The position numbers were made by a program, and so were the translations under genes. From NCBI RefSeq assembly GCF_900114065.1, contig NZ_FORS01000005.1:124001-188000 (forward strand): DNA of 64,000 bases, given 5' to 3'. Position 1 is the stretch's first letter. Every line of letters begins with the position of its first letter. Origin of the DNA: Stutzerimonas kunmingensis (lineage in GTDB: Bacteria; Pseudomonadota; Gammaproteobacteria; Pseudomonadales; Pseudomonadaceae). Below, piece after piece: positions 18,483-27,577 of this stretch. The notes under the pieces are model-generated. The model did no database searches. It was not told the DNA's origin and worked only from the letters and a program-made list of their open reading frames with translations.

Positions 18483-19688
18483 TCACTGCCCGACCAGATC
18501 ACAGCCACTCTCGGCCGGATCGATGTAGGCCTCGTTGCCCGGCACGGTCGCCAGCACCTTGTAGTAGTCCCACTCGCGCTTGCTCTCTTCGGGCTTCTTC
18601 ACCTCCATCAGGTAGACGTCGCTGATCAGCCGGCCGTTGGCGCCGACCTTGGCGTTGCGCGCGAAGACATCGTCCACCGGCATCTCGTGCATGGCCTTGG
18701 CCACCGGCTCGGTGGCGTCGGTACCGGCCTTCTCGATCGCCTTGAGGTACTGCATGACGCCGGAGTAGGTGCCGGCGTGGACCATGTTCGGCATACGGCC
18801 GGTGCGCTTGAAGAAGCGTTCGCCGAACTCGCGGGATTTGTCGTCGCGGTCCCAGTAGAAACTTTCGGTCAGGGTCAGGCCCTGGGCGGCGTCGAGGCCC
18901 AGGCCGTGCACTTCGGCGAGGGTGAAGAGCAGTGCGGCGAGGCGCTGGCCACCGGCGACGATGCCGAACTCGGCGGCTTGCTTGATGCTGTTGGCGGTGT
19001 CCAGGCCGGCGTTGGCCAGGCCGATGACCTTGGCACCGGAGGATTGCGCCTGCAAGAGGAACGATGAGTAATCGGTGCTCGCCAGCGGATGGCGTACCGC
19101 ACCCTTGATTTCGCCGCCCTTGGATTTGACGAACTTGCCGGTCTGCTCTTCCAGCGAGTAGCCGAAGGCGTAATCGGCGGTGAGGAAATACCAGCTGTCG
19201 CCACCCTGGGACACCAGCGCGCCGCCAGTGCCGACCGCCAGCGCATGGGTGTCATAGGCCCAGTGGAAGCCATAGGGCGAGCACTGCTTGCCGGTCAGCT
19301 CGGTGGTGGCAGCGCCGGTGACCAGGTTGATCTTCTTCTTGCTCTTGGAAATGCCCTGTACCGCCAGCGCCACCGAGGAGGTGGTCAGCTCCATGATCGA
19401 GTCGACCTGCTCGCGGTCGTACCACTGCCGCGCGATGTTGGAGGCGATGTCCGGCTTGTTCTGGTGATCGGCGGTGACGATCTCGATTGGCGCGTCGAGC
19501 ACCTTGCCGCCGAAGTCTTCGGCCGCCATCTTCGCCGCTTCGAACGACCACTTGCCGCCGAAGTCCGCGTACACGCCGGACTGGTCATTGAGGATGCCGA
19601 TCTTCACCTTGCCGTCGGAAATCTCGGCCGAGGCGGGAACGGCGACCGCGGCCGTCAGGGTTGCCGCTGCGATTGCTGAAAGCTTCAT
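18483..19688 (-). CDS. ABC transporter periplasmic substrate-binding protein (Peripla_BP_6)
   Basis: A 401-residue type I periplasmic binding protein with signal peptide MKLSAIAAATLTAAVAVPASA. The mature part begins DGKVKIGILNDQSGVYADFGG. It is the first gene of the transporter operon and sets substrate choice. This subgroup, starting with KIGILNDQSG, is often found with amino acids, aromatic acids or amides, so leucine/isoleucine/valine is only one option. The start at 19688 is fixed by AAGGAG. The two cysteines in TGKQC and SGCDLV may pair. Confidence 0.88.
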   Translation of the reverse strand: MKLSAIAAATLTAAVAVPASAEISDGKVKIGILNDQSGVYADFGGKWSFEAAKMAAEDFGGKVLDAPIEIVTADHQNKPDIASNIARQWYDREQVDSIMELTTSSVALAVQGISKSKKKINLVTGAATTELTGKQCSPYGFHWAYDTHALAVGTGGALVSQGGDSWYFLTADYAFGYSLEEQTGKFVKSKGGEIKGAVRHPLASTDYSSFLLQAQSSGAKVIGLANAGLDTANSIKQAAEFGIVAGGQRLAALLFTLAEVHGLGLDAAQGLTLTESFYWDRDDKSREFGERFFKRTGRMPNMVHAGTYSGVMQYLKAIEKAGTDATEPVAKAMHEMPVDDVFARNAKVGANGRLISDVYLMEVKKPEESKREWDYYKVLATVPGNEAYIDPAESGCDLVGQ

Positions 19689-20090
19689 GCGTATCTCCTT
19701 GCACGGTTTGTTCGGCATACGGGCGCGCGCCGATGCGAGGCGAGCCGTACGGGCGGTTTAGGGGAAAGCTGGGGAGGCGGGTAACAACGCAGCGCCGGGC
19801 TCGCTCCGCGCGAGGGCCGCCGTGGTGCACCGGCGGACGACGGTGCGTGGCAATCCGCGCATCAGGCAGGCTGCCGCCGTCGCGTCATGCTGCGAAGTCG
19901 AATGGCTGGATAGCGAAAGGGTAGGGCGAGAATCAGTCGAAGCAGGGCACATGGGCGTCTTCTTCTTATTGTTGTTCTGGCTCTAACCGTAGCAGGGCTT
20001 CGACGGGACGCAACTCGATGCCGCTGCGATGATGGCGCTGCGGCGCAGATTCACGCCCGTAGCGGGGCCACGGGCGCAGGCGGGCGGGGG
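19689..20090. other. 402-bp non-coding gap between the ABC operon and the Usp gene
   Basis: It carries the 5' region of the ABC operon on the minus strand, including an A/G-rich tract at 19958-19977 (listed separately), and the 3' flank of the Usp gene. An open 64-codon frame (19758-19952, minus) starts right after the A-rich tract. Its composition (Ser/Thr/Ala/Arg-rich) does not resemble a protein I know. No clear sigma-70 promoter was identified by eye. Confidence 0.5.
19958..19977 (-). promoter_or_regulatory. A-rich Hfq/Crc-type motif in the ABC operon leader
   Basis: Read on the minus strand this tract holds three overlapping exact AANAANAA matches: AACAACAA (19969-19976), AATAAGAA (19963-19970) and AAGAAGAA (19960-19967). 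In Pseudomonas such catabolite-activity motifs near starts are bound by Hfq with Crc. The tract lies about 270 bp before the annotated binding-protein start, so its target is uncertain. Confidence 0.4.
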
Positions 20091-20888
20091 TCAGCGGGCG
20101 ATCAGGATGTCGCAGGGCGGCTGGTCGAGAAACTGACGCGCCAGGCTGCCGAGTAGCGCACTGCTCATCTCGCTACGGCTGTGGCTGCCCAGGGCGAGCA
20201 GCTGCGGTTGCCAGTCGCGCAGGGCGGCGTCCAGGCAGTTGCTGCGCTCGCCCTGATGCAGGCTGTAGCTCAGCAACGCACCGGTTTGCGGCAGTTGCTG
20301 CTGGATATCCTCCACCAGCTGATCGAACAGCTCCTGCTGCAGCACCAGACCCTCGGGGTCCGGGCCGTGCACCTCGGCCATCTCATGCACGTGCAGGGCA
20401 TGCAGCTCGGCGTCGCCATCCAGCAGCTGCCAGGCGCACTGCATGGCGCGGGTGGCGCAGCGGGAGAAGTCCAGCGCGGCCATCGCGCGACGGTACGGCG
20501 CCTCGGCCGGCGCGACCACCAGCAGCAGCGGCGCGGTGCTCTCGAGCATGATGCGTTCCAGCGTGGTGCCGGCGAAGCCCTGACTGGAGCCACGGTGGTG
20601 GCGGCCCAGGACCAGCAGGTCGGCTTCCAGCCCTTCGGCCTGGGTGAGGATTTCCTCCACCGCCGGGCCGCGGCGAATCCAGGGCTCGAGCTGGTCCAGC
20701 TGCTGCTCGCGCAGACGCTCCTGCAGCCAGGCGCGTGCCGCGTGCTCGTCGGCGGACGGATCGCGCTCGTCGAGCACGTGCAGCAGGCTGAGCCGTGCGC
20801 CTGTCTGTCGCGCCAGCTGGACGGCACGCTGCAGGGCCAGACCGGCGTCCGGGCTGAGATCGTGAGCGACGAGAATGTGCTGGAACAT
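20091..20888 (-). CDS. Tandem-domain universal stress protein
   Basis: A 265-residue cytosolic protein with two UspA domains (about residues 1-130 and 133-265). Domain 1 begins MFQHILVAHDLSPDAGLALQ and contains LVLGRHHRGSS with GTTLERIMLES. Domain 2 ends LALGSHSRSEMSS with LGSLARQFLDQPPCDILIAR. The G-x2-G-like nucleotide loops suggest ATP binding in at least domain 1. The start at 20888 gives the usual N-terminus. It is divergent from the response-regulator gene. Its stress signal is unknown. Confidence 0.9.
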   Translation of the reverse strand: MFQHILVAHDLSPDAGLALQRAVQLARQTGARLSLLHVLDERDPSADEHAARAWLQERLREQQLDQLEPWIRRGPAVEEILTQAEGLEADLLVLGRHHRGSSQGFAGTTLERIMLESTAPLLLVVAPAEAPYRRAMAALDFSRCATRAMQCAWQLLDGDAELHALHVHEMAEVHGPDPEGLVLQQELFDQLVEDIQQQLPQTGALLSYSLHQGERSNCLDAALRDWQPQLLALGSHSRSEMSSALLGSLARQFLDQPPCDILIAR

Positions 20889-21085
20889 GACTGGCCTCGC
20901 GAAGCTGGAGAAGAGGCGAGTATGCCGCGCCGCGGCAAGGCTGTCCTGCTGCAAGCCAGCAGCGGAGGGGCGTCGCGGCGGTTTCTGGCTGATCCGGCGC
21001 AACAACTTGCGCATCCATGCCCTTACGCGCTTTTGTCGATACGCTCCTGCGGCTATGCTTGCCGGCATTCGAGCAGGAGTGAAGG

Positions 21086-21994
21086 ATGAGCAAGGTCAGT
21101 GTGCTGGTAGTGGATGACGCGCCCTTTATCCGCGACCTGGTGAAGAAGGCGCTGCGCAGCCAATTTCCCGGGATTCGCACCGAGGATGCGGTGAATGGAC
21201 GCAAGGCCCAGCAGATGCTCGCCCGTGAGCGCTTCGACCTGATCCTCTGCGACTGGGAGATGCCGGAGATGTCGGGGCTGGAGCTGCTGACCTGGTGCCG
21301 CTCGCAGGATTCGCTGAAGACCACGCCGTTCATCATGGTCACCAGCCGTGGCGACAAGGAGAACGTGGTGCAGGCCATTCAGGCCGGCGTTTCGGATTTC
21401 ATCGGCAAGCCTTTTTCCAACGAACAGCTCACCAGCAAGGTACGCAAGGCTCTCGGCCGCGCCGGCAAGCTGGATGCCCTGGCCGCCAGTGCGCCGACGC
21501 GAAGCCTGGCGACCGGCATGGCCAACGACTCGCTGGCCGCGCTGACGGGCGGCAAGGCCGAGGTGGTACGACCCGCCGCTCCGGCCGCCGAAGCCAAGGC
21601 CTCGCCGCTGATTCAGCCCAGTGCAGCGCCTGCCAGCGCACCAGCCGGTGCCGCGTCCGGTCGCGGGCAGGGCCAGTTGCGCCTGGCCAACGGCAGTGTC
21701 GCGTGCGTGATCAAGGCACTGAGCCTCAAGGAAGCGCTGCTGGTGGTCAAACGCGGCGAGCAGTTGCCGCAGGTGCTGGAAAGCGCCGTGTTCGATCTCG
21801 AGCAGGGCGAGGGCGGTGAGGTCGCCCGTCTCAATGGCTACCTGCATGCCGTCGCCGCGTTCGAACCCAAGCCCGACAGCGAGTGGCTGCAGCTGTCGTT
21901 CCGCTTCGTTGATCGCGATCCGCAGAAGATGGACTACCTGTCGCGCCTGATCGCCCGTGGTACCGCGCAGCGGCACTTCGTCCCAGGCGCCTGA
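21086..21994 (+). CDS. Response regulator with C-terminal PilZ-like domain
   Basis: A 302-residue protein. The receiver domain (1-120) has acidic pocket D10/D11, phospho-acceptor D56 in LILCDWEMPEMSG, T86 and K108 in IGKPF. An Ala/Pro-rich linker follows (about 140-195). The C-terminal about 100 residues look like a PilZ fold (SFRFVDRDPQKMDYLSRLI) but lack clear RxxxR and D/NxSxxG c-di-GMP motifs. There is no adjacent kinase. From memory, P. aeruginosa keeps a similar regulator near phoU, so its partner may be elsewhere. Confidence 0.8.
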   Translation: MSKVSVLVVDDAPFIRDLVKKALRSQFPGIRTEDAVNGRKAQQMLARERFDLILCDWEMPEMSGLELLTWCRSQDSLKTTPFIMVTSRGDKENVVQAIQAGVSDFIGKPFSNEQLTSKVRKALGRAGKLDALAASAPTRSLATGMANDSLAALTGGKAEVVRPAAPAAEAKASPLIQPSAAPASAPAGAASGRGQGQLRLANGSVACVIKALSLKEALLVVKRGEQLPQVLESAVFDLEQGEGGEVARLNGYLHAVAAFEPKPDSEWLQLSFRFVDRDPQKMDYLSRLIARGTAQRHFVPGA

Positions 21995-22140
21995 TTCGAT
22001 CCGGCCAGGTGACCGTTCGGCGCCTGGCCACGCAGACAAACTGACGAGCATCACACCCCGACGGTCGGTGGCTCGCACAGGTTCTTCGGCACTGCTAGTC
22101 TTCCCGCTCTAACACTATAACCACTAGAAAAACTGCCGTT

Positions 22141-23037
22141 ATGCTGGGGCGCATTCTTCTGTTGCTCGGGCTGCCGCTGCTGGCTACGCCGGCGCTGGCC
22201 CTGACCATCTACAAATACACCGACGCCAATGGGGTCGTGACCTACAGCGACCAGGCTGCGCCTGGCGCGCAGGTTTTCGTCTTCAGTGACCGCATGGTGG
22301 AAAAGCTCGACACCCAGGTCAAACTGGAAACCCGCAAGCACGCGGCGGGCGAGACGCTGCTGGTGCGTAACGACCTGTTCGCGCCGGTCGATATCGAGCT
22401 GAAGCTGGAAAACGTCGTCAATGCCGTCGGCGCACCGGCCAAGCCGATTCGCTGGGTATTGCCGCCGCGCAGTCAGATTCGTCTGGCCACGCTGGCCCCG
22501 CGCGATGCCAGCAAGCCACTCAAATACACGCCCAAGCTTCGCCATGCCCTGGGCGATCCGCGCCTGCTGCCCAAACCTTACAAGTACCCGCTGCCATGGC
22601 GCGGCGGTCCGTTCCGCCTGACCCAGGGCGCCAACGGCCAGTACAGCCATTTCACGCCGAAGGGCCGCTATGCGGTCGACATCGCCATGCCCGAAGGCAC
22701 GCCCATCGTCTCCGCGCGCGGCGGCATGGTGGTAAAGATCGAGAACGAGCAGAGCGGCCGCGGCAACAACCCGGCCGGCAACTTCGTGCGCATCATGCAT
22801 GACGACGGCACCATGGGCGTCTATCTGCACCTGATGAAAGGGTCGGTAGCGGTGCGCGAGGGACAGCGCGTCGAGAGTGGTACGCGTATCGCGCGTTCCG
22901 GCAATACCGGCAACAGCACCGGGCCGCACCTGCACTTCGTGGTGCAGCGCAACGTCGGCCTGGCGATCGAGTCGATTCCCTTCGACTTCTCCCAGCCGGT
23001 CAACAGCCTGCCGAATTTCGCCGTGGGGGGTGAGTAG
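22141..23037 (+). CDS. DUF4124 plus M23 metallopeptidase, secreted
   Basis: A 298-residue exported protein. It has a signal peptide (1-20, cut after ATPALA), a DUF4124 module (LTIYKYTDANGVVTYSDQAA), a middle beta-rich part and an M23/LytM endopeptidase domain. Zinc ligands are H170 and D180 (SHFTPKGRYAVD) and H265 in GPHLHF, with H230 also conserved. It is therefore likely an active peptidoglycan endopeptidase in the periplasm. DUF4124 recurs in the last gene of the window. Confidence 0.9.
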   Translation: MLGRILLLLGLPLLATPALALTIYKYTDANGVVTYSDQAAPGAQVFVFSDRMVEKLDTQVKLETRKHAAGETLLVRNDLFAPVDIELKLENVVNAVGAPAKPIRWVLPPRSQIRLATLAPRDASKPLKYTPKLRHALGDPRLLPKPYKYPLPWRGGPFRLTQGANGQYSHFTPKGRYAVDIAMPEGTPIVSARGGMVVKIENEQSGRGNNPAGNFVRIMHDDGTMGVYLHLMKGSVAVREGQRVESGTRIARSGNTGNSTGPHLHFVVQRNVGLAIESIPFDFSQPVNSLPNFAVGGE

Positions 23038-23089
23038 CCGCGCTGGCCGCTCACCGGTCCGTTTATGACAGGTCGGCAATTTCAGCAAC

Positions 23090-23851
23090 TCAGAATGCCA
23101 GGCCGACCTTCAAACCGACCTGTTCCTGCTTGAGCTTGCTGTTTTCGGCAAACTCGCTGTCACTGTCGATCTCGTAGCGGGTCTGGGTGTAGTACAGGCT
23201 GGTGCTGATTGGCATGTTGTTGATGCCCTTGTTCCACAGCACGCTCAGCTCACCGTAGGGGTTGACCTTGTCCTTGAGGTCGACGGTGTCGCTTTCGCCG
23301 CCAACCTTCAGCTTGCTGTCCGCTTCGATGGAATAGCGGGCGCCCACTTCAAGGCGCACGGTGTAGTCGGGCGTCAGGTAGTTGTAGCCGATACCTGCCT
23401 TGGCGAATGGCGAGCGGGTGGTCAGCTTGACGTCTTCCTCGAAGATGCCGACGCGCACGTCATCCTGCTCGATGCGTCCCCAGTCGTAGCCGCCGCCGAC
23501 AATCAGGTCGACATAGTTGTTGGTACTCAGGGCTGCGCGCAGGCCCAGGTCGAGATCGGCGCGAGCGGACAGATATTCCACATCGTCTTTTTCACGGTAC
23601 TGACCTTCGATTCCGGCCTGGTAGATGAAGCCTTCCTGTCCGGTCATCTTGTTGCCGAAGTTGTAGTACAGCCCGCCCTGGTTGAGGCGCTCCTTGTCGC
23701 TTTCGTCGTTCACGGTCAGCTTGTACTGATTGTGCGAGCCAATGACGCCGAACGTGGAGATCGGGCCGGTGGCCGATTGAGCAAAAGCCTGGGAGGTGGC
23801 TGCCAGGCACAGGGCCAAGGCGGTTGTGGTAGTCAAACCATTGATGCGCAT
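23090..23851 (-). CDS. Outer-membrane beta-barrel protein
   Basis: A 253-residue protein with a signal peptide (cut near SQAFA-QS). It has alternating aromatic/polar strands such as GLYYNFGNK, YVDLIVGGGYDWG, AGIGYNYLTPDYTVRLEVGARYSI and SLYYTQTRYEI. The terminal residue is Phe (LKVGLAF), a BAM-recognition feature. It is about the size of an eight- to twelve-strand barrel. No specific porin family is recognised. It is preceded by a relatively AT-rich 190-bp region. Confidence 0.7.
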   Translation of the reverse strand: MRINGLTTTTALALCLAATSQAFAQSATGPISTFGVIGSHNQYKLTVNDESDKERLNQGGLYYNFGNKMTGQEGFIYQAGIEGQYREKDDVEYLSARADLDLGLRAALSTNNYVDLIVGGGYDWGRIEQDDVRVGIFEEDVKLTTRSPFAKAGIGYNYLTPDYTVRLEVGARYSIEADSKLKVGGESDTVDLKDKVNPYGELSVLWNKGINNMPISTSLYYTQTRYEIDSDSEFAENSKLKQEQVGLKVGLAF

Positions 23852-24042
23852 GCGGGAAGCTCCATCGTCATTCGATAAGAAATCGGTGGCGGCTCAAGCG
23901 AGCCGCCTATGGCGTGGACTGGCGCTGTCTGAAAATAATTCTGCGTATCACGATGGGCGGTCGTTAATACTTGTAAATCAAGGATTAGCGAGCGGTATGT
24001 AAACGAAAAGGTAACTATGGTTGGCCAGCAATGGCGGGCGAT

Positions 24043-25386
24043 CTATCCCGGAAAACGAAGGACCTTGGCCAAGACGATCTTCGGTCCGCGCATCTTCTTG
24101 ATGACTATCTGCAGGCCATCGACCTGAAGCACTTCGTCTTCATCGGGGACACGTTTCAGCGTCTCGTAAACCAGACCGGCAAGGGTTTCAGCCTCGACGT
24201 GATCGAGATCGATCTCCAGCAGGCGCTCCAGCTTGAACAGCGGGGTGTCGCCGCGGACCAGCAGCTTGCCGGGCTGGTAGGCAAGCACGCCGCGTTCGGT
24301 CTTGCGATGTTCGTCCTGGATGTCGCCAACCAGCACTTCGAGCACGTCTTCCATGGTCAGGAAGCCAATTACCTTGTGGTCGCCTTCCTCGACCAGTACG
24401 AAATGCGCCCCTCCCTGACGAAACTGCTCGAGCAGGCTGGCCAGCGGCATGTGCTTGGACACCCGTTCCAGTGGGCGCAGCAGCTCGTTCAGGCAGAAGT
24501 GCTCGGGCAGGTGATCATCGGCGGCCAGCGCCAGCAGCAGGTCCTTGATGTGCAGCAAGCCGACGTACTCGCCCTGCTGGTTGTCGTAGACAGGGTAGCG
24601 GCTGTACTTGTGGCGGCGAATGACCTCGAGGACCTCGCTCAGCGGCGCATCGTGCTCGAGTTGCAGCAGGTCCTCGCGGGAGTTGGCCCAGTCAACGACT
24701 TCCAGCTCGCTCATTTCCACCGCCGAGGCCAGCACCTGGATCTGCTGGTTGCCGGGGTCGCGGGCGCGGTTGGAATGCAGGATCAGCTTGAGCTCGTCGC
24801 GGCTGTAGTGATGATCGTGGTGCGCCCCCGGCTCGCCCTGGCCGGCAATGCGGAGAATGGCGTTGGCACTGGCATTTAGCAGGTAGATGGCCGGGTACAT
24901 CAGCCAGTAGAACAGGTACAGCGGAACGGCCGTCCACAGCGATAGCAGCTCCGGCTTGCGGATCGCCCAGGACTTCGGTGCCAGCTCACCAACCACGATA
25001 TGCAGGTAGGAAATGATGAAGAAGGCAGTGAAGAAAGCGATGCCGTGCACCAGCGCCTGGGACTGGATGCCGATGCTGGCCAGCAGCGGTTCGAGCAGGT
25101 GCGCGAACGCCGGCTCGCCGACCCAGCCGAGGCCGAGCGAAGCCAGTGTGATGCCTAGCTGGCAGGCCGAAAGGTAGGCGTCGAGCTGAGCGTGAACGGT
25201 GCGCAGAATGTGCCCGCGCCAGCCGTGCCGGCTGGCAATCGCTTCCACCTTGGTGGAGCGCAGCTTGACCATGGCGAACTCGGCGGCAACGAAGAAGCCG
25301 TTGAGCAGCACGAGGAACAGGGCAAAGAGAATCAGACCGAAATCGGCGAAATAGGACGAGGCGGCGTAACTGGGGGAGGGGTCCAT
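24043..25386 (-). CDS. CNNM/CorC-type membrane protein with CBS pair
   Basis: A 447-residue protein with an N-terminal DUF21/CNNM transmembrane domain (about residues 15-190; NGFFVAAEFAMVKLRSTKVE). It continues with two CBS repeats (about 215-335) and a C-terminal CorC_HlyC domain (about 355-440; LEIDLDHVEAETLAGLVYETL). Related proteins act in Mg/Co or Na-coupled ion export; older annotation calls them hemolysins. It lies about 100 bp downstream of phoR on the same strand and may be read from the pho transcript. Confidence 0.9.
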   Translation of the reverse strand: MDPSPSYAASSYFADFGLILFALFLVLLNGFFVAAEFAMVKLRSTKVEAIASRHGWRGHILRTVHAQLDAYLSACQLGITLASLGLGWVGEPAFAHLLEPLLASIGIQSQALVHGIAFFTAFFIISYLHIVVGELAPKSWAIRKPELLSLWTAVPLYLFYWLMYPAIYLLNASANAILRIAGQGEPGAHHDHHYSRDELKLILHSNRARDPGNQQIQVLASAVEMSELEVVDWANSREDLLQLEHDAPLSEVLEVIRRHKYSRYPVYDNQQGEYVGLLHIKDLLLALAADDHLPEHFCLNELLRPLERVSKHMPLASLLEQFRQGGAHFVLVEEGDHKVIGFLTMEDVLEVLVGDIQDEHRKTERGVLAYQPGKLLVRGDTPLFKLERLLEIDLDHVEAETLAGLVYETLKRVPDEDEVLQVDGLQIVIKKMRGPKIVLAKVLRFPG

Positions 25387-25484
25387 GAAGGGGTCGGGTA
25401 GCCAATGATCGCGACAGGATGGCGGCGGCGGGCCGGCTTTTCAAGCGATGAGCCGGGATTTTTCCGGCTCGCGCTGGCAGCGGG

Positions 25485-26795
25485 TCAGCGTTCGGACACC
25501 TGGCTGTTCTGGAAGTGGCAGGAGAAGCGGCTGCCTTGGCCAGGTGTACTGCTGATATCCAGGCGGCCCTGGTGGCGCAGCAGCACGTGCTTGACGATGG
25601 CCAGCCCCAGTCCCGTGCCGCCGGTGCTGCTGGCACGGCTGGAGTCGACGCGGTAGAAACGCTCGGTCAGGCGTGGCAAATGCTTCTGCTCGATGCCGAT
25701 ACCGCTGTCCTCGACACTGAGGTGCGCACCGACCTCGTCGGCCCACCAGCGCACATGCACACTGCCGCCATCGGGTGTGTACTTCACCGCATTGAACACC
25801 AGGTTGGAGAAGGCGCTGCGCAGCTCCGTCTCGCTGCCCTTGAGCAGCAGCGCCGGGTCGGCATCGAGGCTGATCAGGTGGCCGCGGCTGCCAGATAGTG
25901 CGCGGGCATCGCTGATGATCGATTGCAGCAGCAGGCCCACCGCCACCGGCTGGTTGTCGGTCGGGCGACTGCTGGTTTCCAGACGAGCCAGCAGGAGTAG
26001 GTCGTTGAGCAGGTGCTGCATGCGCCCGGCCTGCTGATTCATCTGCTGCAGCGCCCGGAGCCAGCGCGGGTTCACCGCATCGGCGTTTTCCAGCAGGGTT
26101 TCCAGATAGCCGGCGATGACGGTGAGCGGCGTGCGCAGCTCGTGGGATACGTTGGCGACGAAGTCTTTGCGCATCTGCTCCAGCTGGTGCAGGCGGGTGA
26201 CGTCGCGGACCAGCAGCAGGTGCTCGCGGTTGCCGTAGCGAGTGATGTTGAACTGCAGGCGAATGCGGTCATCGACGGGAGAGGCCAGCTCCAGCGGCTG
26301 GTCATAGTTGCCGCCGTCGAAGTACTCCTTGAACGCCGGATGACGCACCAGGTTGCCGATCGGGTGACCGGCGTCCTGCGGCTTCTTCAGCCCCAGCAGG
26401 CGGTTGGCGGCGGGGTTCCACCATTCCAGATTGCCATCGCTGTCGAGCATGATCACCGCATCCTTGAGTGCGGCGGTAGAGCCCTGGGCGCGATCGATGA
26501 TGCCTTGCAGTTCGCCGCGCAGGCGCAGGTCGCGGCGCTGCAGCTGGTAGAGGCTGTCGAACACATCGCCCCAGATGCCGGCCGAATCCGGCGGCGCTTC
26601 GTCCGGGTCGGCACGCCGCAGCCAGCGCTGCAGGCGCAGCAGCTGGCGCAGGGTCCAGATCAGGTAGCCGGTCAGGCCAAGGACCAGCGCCCAGGCATAT
26701 TCGCCGGTCAGCAGTCCCAGCAGCAGGCAGCCGCCCAGCAGAAGCAGCAGGCGACGCACGAGGGCTCCTTGCCAGTCCTGATTCAACCGATGCAC
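25485..26795 (-). CDS. phoR: Phosphate regulon sensor histidine kinase
   Basis: A 436-residue inner-membrane kinase of the two-component phosphate-starvation response. Two N-terminal spans (about 13-48) are followed by a PhoR-type linker and PAS domain (about 95-200). The phospho-acceptor H218 lies in FVANVSHELRTPLTV. The HATPase has LVFNAVKYTPDGG, DSGIGIE and GGTGLGLAIVKHV. The called start is GTG 26795; a TTG at 26786 sits better behind GGAG and may be the true start. It forms an operon with phoB, 59 bp upstream. Confidence 0.95.
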   Translation of the reverse strand: MHRLNQDWQGALVRRLLLLLGGCLLLGLLTGEYAWALVLGLTGYLIWTLRQLLRLQRWLRRADPDEAPPDSAGIWGDVFDSLYQLQRRDLRLRGELQGIIDRAQGSTAALKDAVIMLDSDGNLEWWNPAANRLLGLKKPQDAGHPIGNLVRHPAFKEYFDGGNYDQPLELASPVDDRIRLQFNITRYGNREHLLLVRDVTRLHQLEQMRKDFVANVSHELRTPLTVIAGYLETLLENADAVNPRWLRALQQMNQQAGRMQHLLNDLLLLARLETSSRPTDNQPVAVGLLLQSIISDARALSGSRGHLISLDADPALLLKGSETELRSAFSNLVFNAVKYTPDGGSVHVRWWADEVGAHLSVEDSGIGIEQKHLPRLTERFYRVDSSRASSTGGTGLGLAIVKHVLLRHQGRLDISSTPGQGSRFSCHFQNSQVSER

Positions 26796-26854
26796 TCCAG
26801 AGAGGTGGCGATGATGGGATGGATGACGCCGGGACGCATGCTCACCCGGCGCGC

Positions 26855-27544
26855 TCAGCTTTTGCTGGAGAAACGATAACCGGTGCCGCGTACCGTCTGC
26901 ACCAGGTTCTCGTAGGCTTCGCCGAGCGCCTTGCGCAGCCGACGGATATGCACATCGACGGTGCGCTCCTCGACATAGACATTGCCGCCCCAGACCTGAT
27001 CGAGCAGCTGGCTGCGGGTGTAGGCGCGCTCCTGGTGGGTCATGAAGAATTGCAGCAGACGGTATTCGGTGGGGCCCATCTCGGCCGGTTTGCCGTCGAT
27101 GGTGACGCGGTGGCTGACCGGGTCGAGCAGCAGGCCACCGATCTCGATCGGCGATTCGCTGTCCACCGGCGTCGCACGGCGCAGCACGGCCTTCAGGCGC
27201 GCTACCAGCTCGCGCGGTGAGAAGGGTTTGGTGATGTAGTCGTCGGCGCCGACTTCCAGGCCCTGAATCTTGTTGTCCTCTTCACCCTTGGCGGTAAGCA
27301 TGATGATTGGCGTGTCGGCGGTCAGCTCGTCACGCTTGAGGCGGCGCGCCAGTTCGATGCCGGACGTGCCGGGTAGCATCCAGTCGAGCAGGATCAGGTC
27401 CGGCTTGCGGTCGATGATCAGCGCGTGGGCCTGCTGGGTGTTCTCTGCTTCGAGACAGTCATAGCCGGCCATTTCCAGGGCGACGACGATCATCTCCCGG
27501 ATCGGCGCCTCGTCATCGACGATCAGTATGCTCTTGCCGTTCAT
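26855..27544 (-). CDS. phoB: Phosphate regulon response regulator
   Basis: A 229-residue protein, the same length as E. coli PhoB. The receiver domain has D10/D11, phospho-acceptor D54 ([10 protein letters not shown]) and K near [16 protein letters not shown]. The winged-helix OmpR-type DNA-binding domain has [21 protein letters not shown] and a [19 protein letters not shown] recognition helix. The start at 27544 matches the usual [13 protein letters not shown] PhoB box upstream indicates autoregulation. Confidence 0.97.
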   Translation of the reverse strand: MNGKSILIVDDEAPIREMIVVALEMAGYDCLEAENTQQAHALIIDRKPDLILLDWMLPGTSGIELARRLKRDELTADTPIIMLTAKGEEDNKIQGLEVGADDYITKPFSPRELVARLKAVLRRATPVDSESPIEIGGLLLDPVSHRVTIDGKPAEMGPTEYRLLQFFMTHQERAYTRSQLLDQVWGGNVYVEERTVDVHIRRLRKALGEAYENLVQTVRGTGYRFSSKS

Positions 27545-27577
27545 GGTCAAGCCTCGGGTCTGTTCTTGTCGTCCGGC

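Noticed and set aside
19758..19952. 64-codon frame after the A-rich tract
   Set aside because: Not called as a gene: no family resemblance, weak ribosome site. Kept only as a finding.
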